Positions 39,641 through 50,546 of a stretch of DNA of 64,000 nt are shown here, piece by piece. Position 1 is the stretch's first letter. Each line of letters begins with the position of its first letter. The translations under genes and the position numbers were made by a program. The DNA is from Trichoplax sp. H2. Taxonomy: Eukaryota; Placozoa; Uniplacotomia; Trichoplacea. The stretch spans positions 62,001-126,000 of the forward strand of contig NOWV01000204.1 in NCBI GenBank assembly GCA_003344405.1. The letters are read 5' to 3'. The notes beneath the pieces were generated by a model that worked only from the letters and a program-made list of their open reading frames with translations, was not told where the DNA came from and made no database searches.

Positions 39641-42600
39641 CTACATAACTTCTTCTTTCATAGATAGAAAGTTTTGCATTTTATGATCGAAATCAATAGG
39701 TCTTTCCGTTGGCTCTTTATAATGTACCGTCATTTTCTCACTTAAATACGTAATTAATTCACAATTTTCTTCAAATTTGCGCAGCTTATCACGATACTTC
39801 TTACGTATATATTCATTATTCCTTGGGTTATTAGCTAAGAGGAATAAAAATATGTATACTATTAAGTATTGTACACATGTAAACTTGCACATGCTTGCAG
39901 ATGCGTTAATAATGTTATTAAAATGATTCTACTAGATTCTCAAAAGCTACCTTTTAGAAAATATGCCATATAAATATGGGCAGATTGATGAGCATCCAAG
40001 AATGGATGTTTCGGCTTAAATGAGCCAACAGCTGTTAATGATTTTACGGTAATTTCAGCTAATGATTGCTCGAGGTAACCCAATATAGGTAGACCGGTCA
40101 CATTTATTGGATCTAGCCGAGGAGGTAGTTTCTTTGGTAGCGTTAATCCGTGGTATTTATTTGGAAGCCTAGCATAGAGATACAAAAACGTGAGTCTGTA
40201 GCAAAGAAGTGAAAAATTTTGACTCCAATAGCACGATAAAATTTGAGATAAAAAGCAAAATCACAAGTCGGTGCACCTCATAAACTTTTCCAATTTATCT
40301 TCCGATTCAAAGGAATATATTTTACCGTCAAATTCGGCCAATAATTCTGTTTTACCAGGTATAATACTCTCATATCTGATAACAAAATTGTATTAGGTAT
40401 TATTTAAATCATACTTCTATAGCCTCGGCTAATATCATTTTCATATAGCAGTTTATCCTATTTTCATCTTTTGTAGCATTTTACCTTTGGTGACCTTCCA
40501 AATAAGTAACTGGACAATAACCCTTTAACTCAATTTCCATCGGAAATTTCGCTTTAACTTCCGCAGGAGTGCGTTTAATTGGTAATAAATGAGGTAGAGG
40601 CAAGTTGACAGGAGACTGTGGCGCAAGAAATTGTTCAGTATTATTAAGAAATTCCTGTAAAGTTTCTTCATCAGCCATTTTATAATACCGACCACGGAAT
40701 TCAGCTATAATATAAGATAAATTTTCATGAATTATGAAGTCATAGGAGCATGACCAGTAAGATCGACGTATAATGTATTTACCTCCGTATATTAATTGAT
40801 TATCGCTATAACAGTCGCGTAACTCTCCTCGATTAACTAAACTAACTGGGCAATAATGCCGATATTCTCCAAGGCGAGCCTCACATTCTTCAGGCGTTAT
40901 GCAAAGATTAGCAATAGGTGCAGCCAGACCTACAAGAAAAATACGTAACAGTTGCTGTTAGTATACCTTTATTGCTATGTATGTTTTCCGTGTTTAATAT
41001 TCTTACCACTGTGGGATTAATAACAATTTTTTTACCTTTAGAAATTCTTTCGGTGTATATTTGGATTTGTTGAATACTTTTTATGGCAATTTCGGAAGCG
41101 GTATTCCATACTAACCATTTAGATGCTTGGCCATTGATAGGATACCAGTTGAAATGACGTTTATGGTACCATTGTTTCACCGGTATAACTACTTTTCTCC
41201 AATATTTCAATCTTAAGCTAAATATTCTGGAGCTGTCGTGTAATGGTAACACTCTGTATAGATGAGGGAAATAGTTAGTAGAATATCTTTAATTTGCGGT
41301 AACACAGATTAATACTATATATATATATGTAACATAACAATATATATAATATCATTTTGAAACGGTAGGGAGTTTTTACCTATCTTTGGAACGGCGGTCC
41401 ATAGCAGCTCGACGTTTTAGCTCTTTATCTTCAACATCAAGCTCAATAATTTTAACTGGAAGAATTTTTCGTTCATTCATTAATTCAACTTGTTTCTTGG
41501 TACTAGGGAAACCATCTAACACAAATCTATTTAAGCAAATGGACATAATTATTTATTTTGACAGACCAGATTATTTAAGGTTTTTATAACAAAATTAATT
41601 AACTTTAAAATATAGTTTATATATTTTATTTTATTACCCTCTAGTTTGACATGTTACATTCAGTAAGGCATTTTCTAACGCTTGAATGCCTAAAGCATCA
41701 GGTACAGTTTGTCCGACGTAAAGATATTCATTTATTTCCTTTGCTAAGGTGCTTGTACTTTGCTTCTCCAACACTAATCGTATGGCTTCTCCCATCGATA
41801 ATCTCAAAACTCCATAGTCTGCTACAAATCGATTAGCAACTACAAGAAATTGTGATAATAATTATTAACTTGTTAATGGCATTGAAATCCTTAACATAAT
41901 AGCGAGTATGAAAGGCATGGAGTAGATTATTGGATCCTTCAACAGTACGCTGCAGTAAATTATTACTCATTTTTATTTACTATCAGATCAAAACTTACGT
42001 GTTGTTTTGCCGGATTTAGGTGGGCCAACAATAGCTATTTGGAAAGGTATAACTGGACCTGGTGGAGATTGATGGATGTATTTGAGAGGATTATCTACGA
42101 ATCGTTGTCTTGCATCTTCAGATGAAAGGTAATAAACATGAGAACGATGGACAACAGGATAAGTTGATACACCAGGACCATGCAACGGCTGCACAACTTC
42201 CTTATCGAACAGCTACATTTAGATACCAAGTCAAAAAGAGATATAATTTTAAGTATATTATCTCCGATACTGAAAGGCTTGCGATAAAATACTAACTTTA
42301 ACTGGACACCACCATCCAAATTGGCTAGATTGCTTATATCCTGTTTCAATTATTTGCCTTGAAAGCCTAAAGTCAACGGGATGACACTTTTCCAATAGGC
42401 TTGTACGATTTTCAGTGTAGGGCTTGAGCAGTTTATTTAAGAGATAACGAACAATGTGAGGTTTACGGCCAGAAGTTACTTCAGATTTTGGCATCCAGAC
42501 CTCTTCCATTGCTTCCTGTTATAGTTATAACGAAAAGCATGTCAACAATTTAAACTTATACACTCTACTTCACCCTAATAATACAATGTTAGCTAGCAGT

Positions 42601-45600
42601 ATACCTGGACTAAACTTAAGCGATTCATATCGTCATCATATCGTTCTAATAAAACTGCTTTCAGTCGATCTCTGGCATCATCTTCAGCTTCTTCTTCTTC
42701 TTCTTCTTCTTCTTCTTCCTCTCCTAGCTCTTCTTCTAATAGAGCATCGACATCTTCCTCGTCCTCTTCATCTTCATCTTCTTCTTCACTATCTGATATG
42801 TCCGAATCACCATCTTCTCGCTTACGTTGTAACCGTTCTTCCCGCTCAGCTTGCCTGGCTGCTCTTTCAGCCTGTAATCAATTCATTTATCGTGTTACGT
42901 GTACATTCAATTTATATACCTATTTAATCTACTAAAGAAATTGTTCGTTTTTGTTAGCCCTAACATAGCTCACTTTTACCTCACGTTCTCGTTTCCTCTC
43001 AGCAATTTCAACTAGTTTCTCTTCACGCCTTTGTTGATATTCTTCTTCCTAATGATCGCATCGACAAGATGATTGAATAAGGTTAATGATAAAATTATCA
43101 TGGTAATAATTAATCTGTAAAAATTAAAACGCGACATACATATAAATATTGTATTATATTTACCTTTAACTTTCGTAGTCTTTCTTTTTCTTTTTCTCGC
43201 TTCTCAATTCTCTTATTCCGTTTAGTTTGCCACCTTTCCATCAGGGGAGGTAGTAACCGATCCATTACATCGGAATCATCAACACTTAAAATTATGATTA
43301 TATCAGGGTAAAATCCTGCTTGCGCCATATAACGAACTTGATTTGAGGTACGTGGGAATCCTTCTAAAATAAAACCCTTTTTGCTGCAGTGTAAAGGGTA
43401 CGAAAGATAAATTTGTTTCAATGAAAATGCGCTAAAGAATAGCTAAACAATACCATTTCTATAGAATCACCAACATTATTAAGGTTTGTAGACCTTAGCA
43501 CATTTTTAGGATATTAATTACTTAGAATCAATAATAATATAATTTTAGTTCTATTTAGGGTAGGACTAACCGAAATGGGTCTTCGTCCCACCAAGGCTGA
43601 ATAACTTTATCTAAAGTTTCGTCAGGAATAGGCTCATCATCTGCTAGATAAGCTCTTATTGCGTCTTCATCCTCATCTAGTTCAAGTTCATCATCTTCTT
43701 CTTCACCCTCCTCTTCAATGATTCCACCCCGTGCATTATTAGCTTCCGCATTTGCTTTATCTTCATTGCTTGGTGCTATGTCTTCAATTAGTTCTTCTAC
43801 ATCATAACATAAGAAAAAGTTATTGATGTGTACTGACGAAATTGTCAAGATCTGTATGTTAATTATAACATACCATTGTCATGTTCTGAAATATCGTCTT
43901 GTAATTCTTCTTCTAGTTCATCAACAATTCGCTTCTGAGTTTTGGTAATAATCAATTCTTGTAATCGTTCGCGGAACGTAATGTGAAATATTCCAAGTTG
44001 TTTACTCAACGTGCGACCATAAAATGTTTTACCACTTCCTCGAGGTCCAATAATACAAATCCTTAACGGGGGAGGCTAACAATACAAGGCGCAGATAAGT
44101 ATAATTTTAATTTAAGTAAGCAAAAGCTAAATGATGGAGAAATTTTAAGCTCAAGAAATTATAAAGTTTTACCTGTAAAGGCTTGCCATTTGATAGAAAT
44201 AAATTTGGATTGTCCAAAAACTGAGTTCTAGCATCATTGGATATAAAAAAGTAGGTATGCTCACGGAATCGAACTGCGGTATCTGGCGCGCCAGGGTGTA
44301 AAATATTGCGCTCTTTTAGAGTTACAGGACAGTAATGGCGTGTTTCACCAAAATTTTTACGCCCGCCGCCAGGGATTGTAAGATCATCCTCTTCATCTTC
44401 AAAATCTTCTTCTTCTTCATCTAAATCGATACCGGTATATTCCCACGGTTGATGTTCAAATTGATCTATGACATACATACGCGCAAGGTTTTACATAGAT
44501 GTTGCGATTACAATTTAATAAATGAGGAAAAATAAATGTACTACTAGTACATTAAAAATATAGCTACTTACATTCTACTTGTTTAATAAATTCATCACTT
44601 TGTTCTGCAAGATCAAGTTCACAAGGCACATGAATTGGATCGATCCCTAAGCCTTTGATTGATGGAAGGACATGAGACCAGTCGCGGTCAAAGAATTGTC
44701 TTGTTGTAACTTGTGCATGCCATTCAGGACATTCCGGTGGCATCATTCCCTAATATAAATTAAATGAATAGATCGTCATTGATAGGGATATATTAGTTTA
44801 TTTCCTTCTAAATTTCAGCTAAATCAATTCATTCTTATTAGTTTACCTCCTCTGGTATCTTGTCTAATGCACTCATGAGAGTTTTTTCAAACTCTTCATC
44901 ATCTCCAAGATCACCTATTCTTGACAATGATGCTTTTAATCGAATTTCTTCATCAATTAAAGCGTCTTCCTGAGCTTTAGCTAAATCTAATTTTGCTTTG
45001 GCTTCATCTTCATCGTCTTCGTCATCTTCATCTTCTTTTTTAGATTCGCGGTCTCTTTCATTTGATCCTAATGTAAAAATGAATATTGTATAGTAAGATA
45101 ATTATTACCGATATGTACAGAACTTATCTTATAATTTCTTGATTTTATAAAGTTGTAATACCAGTATCTTCTTCTTCTTTACCGTCTTTGTCACCATCTT
45201 GATCATTACGCTCTTGCTTATCTCGTAATTCTTTTTTCTTGTCAGTAATCTCTAATAGACGTTTAACAATTTCTTCTCGATCTTTTTTTGACTTTTCGCG
45301 ACGTGCAATCTCTATTACTTTTTTACTCTCACATTCTTCACTCACTCTATTTACTATAGCCTCGCGATTATTTTTGAACCATCGCTTGGCTAAGACACTT
45401 TGATCTCCGCTATCATCCATAAATATCACATCATCAGGGATTAATCCACGATCAGCCATCAATGACCACTCATCTCTTGATCTAGGAAAGTTGTCCAGAA
45501 TCCAGCTACCGAAGCTAAAAAAATATATTATCCTCAGTATTAATTCACCTCTAGAATACCAATCATGTTATTCATTTTCCTTAATAGTACACAGCATACA

Positions 45601-48600
45601 AGAATAAAAATTAATTATACGCTTATTGGGCTTACATCTGCCCATTGCTGTCGGGGGATTCTTGCAATTCTGTTGATCTTTCAATTATAGCATCTTCAAT
45701 TGCATCCGCGTACATCTCAGGTGTGACTCGAATTGAATCTGTATTGAAATTTTCCATTGTACTATTGACTAAAGCAACTACTTCCGGATGATCCGGTCCT
45801 ATTTCTTGTTCATCAATTACTTCATCATCGATTGGATCATCTACTTCTTCGTCATTTCCTTCGTCATCTGAAGCATTTGATGTACCTACGGTTGACAAAA
45901 TCATTTTTCAGTAAAATATTTAATTGCTATATAATAGTAATGATCTAGTTTAGGACTAGCATTAATAGTAAGAGCAAATATCAAGACTTTAAAATACAGG
46001 TTATACTTTTAGAAGACAATCTTCGCTCTTTCTGGGAAGCTCTTTCAGCTTCAAATTGCTGATTAGATTTAACAACTGATATAGCGTTCGCCAGTGCTTC
46101 TTCTTTTGCTTGTTTATAGAGATTATCTTTAACTGTTTGAAGATGTGGTTTAACTAATTCTTCAGCACTTAATACCTGTATTACCCACATTGTAAGTGCA
46201 TAGCCATTAGAATATACTAGTTATGAATATAAGCATTATTATTTATTTATTATAGAAATAAAAACCTTAGCGTTTAATTTATTCGCTATAGATTTGGACA
46301 AAATCGTTTTTCCAGAACCAGGCGGGCCTAATACAGCCAATTTGCAAGGAATTTTAGGTAGTGGGGGTAGTAAGTAAGGCCTTGGATTTTTCATAAAAGC
46401 GTCCAGTGCTTCTTGAGAGGACATAAAAAACATCTGTCCGAGGAAACTAATAAATATAATTTTGATAGTTATTATGTACAGTTATAGAAGCTGCACTAAG
46501 AATATCAGTTGAAGCTTTAAAATAGCATAAAGGGGTTTATTATTTACTCTATAATTACTATATATGCCTTCAATAGGGCATTGAGGTATAATTATATTGT
46601 AAATTTATAATAACTAAGTATCTTGATTACGTAAAATGAAATCATTTATATTGTCATAAGAATTATAAATGATGCCATTAAATTATAGCTACGCCAAACA
46701 CTGCATAAATATAAAGTATAGTATTGTATGTTGCATTCTACGATTAAAACAGTAACTTGAAGTTATTGCATTTCATATTACGGTATACATTATTAAAATA
46801 CTCTTGCTGTTCATTTCACTACAATTAACAGTTACTATGTAGTGTGTACAAGTGGAAGAGTAGTATTACCTAACGCCAAATTCGGGCTTGCCCATGACAA
46901 TATTGCCCTGTCTCAATGCTACAGGACAAGCTCTTCCCCAACGACTTCTTCGCCACCTAAATCGTGGTGCTAACATATTTACAACTCCCATTGTTCTCAT
47001 TAAATCATCATTGTCTATGTCATCTTGTGGGATTTCGTCTTCATCATTTTGTAGTCTTGTTGGTACAATCACAGAACGAAGCTCGAAAGTACTGAGTTTT
47101 GCTAGTAAGGCCTACAATTTGCATTGAGTATTATGCAAATGATTAAGAATTTGTAAAATTTTAGTGTTTTTTTGAATTGCTTAATGCTATTTTAGTGTAT
47201 ATATATATATATACATATAAAAATATATTTATTTATATGGTGGATGTGTATATATAAATAATTTTTACGAACGATCTAACCAACCTTAAATAGTTCAATT
47301 GGAGCCAATTTAGCATCCAGTTCAATTAAATATTGCCTATCATGATCTGCCATATAATCCTATAACATTTTGAAGGGAGATAAAATATCGGTTCACAATT
47401 TGAAGTAATTCGATTATAAATTATTGATGATTTTTTGATATCTTTAGTAAATACCTCTAGTGGCCTTAAAAGAATTTCTTTGTAATATTTAATGCTGTGC
47501 AGAATACGAGGAGAAAAATCTTCAGGCCTTCTAACTAATCTTTCGACTACTTCTTCAGTAAGTTCACCAATCATACTAAATACCTGTTAATAAAACAAAA
47601 CTTACCATTAAAATCATAACGTTTATTTTTTAAACATTCTGGATGGGACAGTTGATAGTTATATTTAGCTATTATCATTTAGCAAACTGCATACATCCTC
47701 TTCTATAATTTCGCCGCTAGTGATAGAATCCTCTTCATCTATTTCTTCTTCTTCTTCCTCAATACTCTCCTCTTCGTTATCTAAACTTTCATCTATTAAC
47801 CGCTGGGGTTCATAGACTTCTTTTACGAAGACTTCATTGGTAACCGGATCAACTTTGAGATTAAGCCGACGATGATATAAATCCTGATCTGGAATCTGTA
47901 TTGAAAGTAAATTACTATTGTAAGCGTTATGGTAACTTTGTAATTTAGTAGAGAAATTTATAGTTGATCGTCTATCCAGTGCAACCTTTAAGTTAATGAT
48001 AAAGTCCGGTTTTAAAGGCCAAGACTGTATCGATTGTATCTGTTTTGCTGGGGTCATCCATTCGTTTGATGCAGACGGAAAATCATCCAAAACATACCCT
48101 GTAGTGATATTATTATAATTGTTATAATAACTCTTGGTAAAATTGGCAGACTTTGAATTAAAAGTTTTAGTAATGGACAACAGTTAACAGATATGACGTA
48201 ATTACGTATTTTAATTAACAAATTTACCATGATGTTGCACTTCTGGAGATTCTAACTTATTTAACAAAATTTCCATTGCTAATTCTTCTGGCACACTGTC
48301 GCCATTGAGTAACAACTGCTTAGCCTAGATAATACAAGAAATTGATATTCAATTGGCATTAATTTAGCTCTTTAACTATAAAGATGAGTTTGATGGTAGC
48401 TTGACCAACCTTTAGGCCAAGCACAGTTTCTTCCTTTATCGCTTCTTCAAGCGTTTGAGTACAATTTACCAAGATGCATTTCCAAGTCTTGGCTAATCTT
48501 AACGCCAATGTGGTCTTGCCAGAACCCTAATGTGTGCAATCGTTGAAGCTCTCAGCTAACTTAGCCTAGTATATGGCATACTTTGTGCAGAGGTACTTAC

Positions 48601-48948
48601 CGGTTTCCCAATAATGATAAAACAGGTTGGTTTAGTAGTTAAGACGTTCTTGAAAACCTATAGGAGGTAAACTTTAGCTTAGAGATATTCACATTTTTGA
48701 TGCGATAAAAATTTCGGTTATGAACAATATTGATATTTGGATCATGATTCTACTGTAACTGTATACAGGTTATGCGCAAAAAGAGTATGGTATATTTTAA
48801 TTTATCTATTGCACGGAAAATCAAATTAAAGTAACTAAACAACATTAATACCTTCAGGCATTTGGAGTAATTATGATGATTATTATAAACTAACCTTATC
48901 ATCGTCGTATTCATCCACCATTTTTTGGTTGAAAATATTACTGTCCAT
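39641..48948 (-). CDS. AK9: Adenylate kinase 9 (multi-domain nucleoside mono-/diphosphate kinase), complete, 31 exons
   Basis: AK9 proteins transfer phosphate between nucleotides and are linked to cilia and sperm motility. Exons in gene order: 48948-48895, 48657-48601, 48526-48410, 48324-48228, 48098-47986, 47895-47695, 47583-47455, 47359-47285, 47111-46870, 46446-46266, 46175-46007, 45885-45636, 45514-45162, 45067-44847, 44749-44572, 44465-44173, 44075-43874, 43796-43571, 43383-43164, 43048-42980, 42871-42605, 42515-42297, 42212-41999, 41839-41638, 41526-41380, 41253-41036, 40929-40783, 40704-40485, 40375-40277, 40168-39951, 39834-39641. They sum to 1864 codons in frame: 1863 residues against about 1900 in vertebrates. 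Walker A motifs lie at about 35-42 (GKPGSGKT), 402-409 (GPPGSGKT), 920-927 (GPRGSGKT) and 1374-1381 (GPPKSGKT), with FPR-type nucleotide-site segments (GFILEGFPRT, GFVLDGFPST). Acidic linkers separate the domains and about 50-residue CPV modules recur. The ending (NCELITYL..IDFDHK) matches the family C terminus. Confidence 0.97.
47198..47213 (-). repeat. Short (TA)n microsatellite in an AK9 intron
   Basis: A TA dinucleotide run in the intron 47112-47284, next to further TA-rich sequence. Confidence 0.8.
47896..47985 (-). other. Frame-neutral, stop-free AK9 intron
   Basis: This 90-bp intron (donor GTTGCA, acceptor TACAG) has no in-frame stop and a length divisible by three, so keeping it would insert 30 residues into kinase domain 1. 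Removing it joins DFIINLK to IPDQDLYHRR, which fits the family; the insert has no counterpart there. Confidence 0.75.
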
Positions 48949-50546
48949 GATTTAATAAATCATACTATCGATTTTGCTGATCCTGTGATCGAAAAGACGC
49001 GTACATTCAATTCAGATGAGTAGTACTATGACCATCGTTGAGGGTAATTTAGTGCAATTTATTTAATATTAAATTAGGTTTAGCATTACGCTACTGTACT
49101 GTAGATAGGTAATAAAACAAGAAATTATGATAAACTAGTTGTATTCAATGATCAAATAGATTAAGTGTCTGTAAAATTTTCGAATTTGTATCATTGAGTT
49201 TCTACCACCATCAATTGATCCAGTATACATACAAACATGAACGCAATCTTCATCAAGCTACCTTACCAATTATTTTATCAGTGATGGAAGGTATCGCTTT
49301 TAGCCAACTATGCTAGATTGATTATCCACTTTTTGCCAAGGAATAATTTACTCTTGTATATTACAAACGTTGTCAGGCTTGGGCTGATGTATGCTCTTCC
49401 CAGCTTGTCCACTATTCTGTATATACGTGGTTACTATAGAAACCAACTTGGTCTTGCTGACGGACTACGCGACTAACGCGAGTGTTCACTGTTCAGTGTT
49501 CAGTAGTCAGGAAAGCGTACTACAGTACAGTATACCGTACGGTACATTATTGTTCATTGCACACTGTATTGTACACTGTACACTGTACAGTACTGATTCG
49601 ACTCAGTTGGAACAGTCATAGTGCCCGTGATAGAAGATCTTGGCGTCTGCCTAGCCTGAGTCCTGTACAGTGTACAGTGTACACTGTACAGTACTGATTC
49701 GACTCAGTTGGGACAGTCCTAGCGTACAGTAATTCCGTCTGCCTAGCCTGAGAGTCCTGTACTGTACACTGTAGTGACTGTACAGTACAGTACATTACTG
49801 TACTAGCTTGAGTCTAATGCTATTCCTGTACAGTGTACAGTACACAGTACACTGTAAATTGAAGATGTACTGTAAGGGTTTGTACTGTACTGTGTTCACT
49901 GTGTACAGTACAGTACAGTACAGCACACTGTAGTACACAGTACTAGGGACCTTTATTAAAGTACAAAGTACTCTAAGGAAATTCTTTTCCATCTGTGTTG
50001 TGGCTAATTCCAGGCGTCCGTCAATCCCTCAACTTGCCTCATTCAGAATGCATCAAACTCCGTTATATCACTTATATACCTCGCTGAAATGATTGTGAAA
50101 TGGTATTACTATAGAATGTAATGCATTTGTAGAGCTATTTCAGCCAAGAATACTTCTATAGTACAACGAGTTCGATGCATTCTGACTGCGAGCTAGCGTA
50201 CTGCATAACATCTTCGATTGCCAAATTCTACGCTAGTACGACAATCTTGCATATCGTCCAGTACTGAACTTCGCAGGTCTTGTGTACAGTCTACTGCAGT
50301 ACACTCAGTACGCAGTACTGTATCGAGCAGTACAGTAGCGACTAGTGACTACGGATGTCGGAATACAGGACACCGGTCGACCACTAGGCAAATCGAGTGG
50401 TTCTGTCTATCTAGTCTGTCCATGGCTCTTGACAGTGTCGTCATGCGTGTACAGTACTGTGTGCAGTAGTGTGTGTCGGTCAAACGTTGAAGTCGAAGGG
50501 ATGCTGTTGAGTTTCGAATCTCCTTTTCGTCAGAAAGTGTGCAACG
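48949..50546. promoter_or_regulatory. Divergent upstream region shared by AK9 and ZNF277
   Basis: The start codons of AK9 (minus) and ZNF277 (plus) face away from each other across 1.6 kb, so both promoters and 5' UTRs should lie here. No TATA element convincingly placed for either gene was found. The middle is occupied by a dense GTAC-palindrome cluster (49517-49970) with outliers at 50280-50340 and 50446-50478. Open frames here are built from that repeat and are not genes. Confidence 0.6.
49517..49970. repeat. Dense GTAC palindrome cluster
   Basis: The DNA is an almost continuous interleaving of CTGTACAG, CAGTACTG, GTGTACAC, CTGTACAC and CAGTACAG. By hand count the tetramer GTAC occurs about 34 times in roughly 450 bp, where one or two would be expected from base composition. 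Because each core is self-complementary, many alternative hairpins are possible. It also contains a roughly 100-bp direct repeat carrying TACTGATTCGACTCAGTTGG (49591 and 49692). Confidence 0.93.

Noticed and set aside
42586-42927. Leu-rich 113-codon plus-strand open frame
   Set aside because: It is the antisense of the poly-Glu exon of AK9.
49391-49992. Open frames in the GTAC cluster
   Set aside because: The palindromic repeat lacks stops by its word content; the translations are Tyr/Cys/Val/Thr repeats with no domain.
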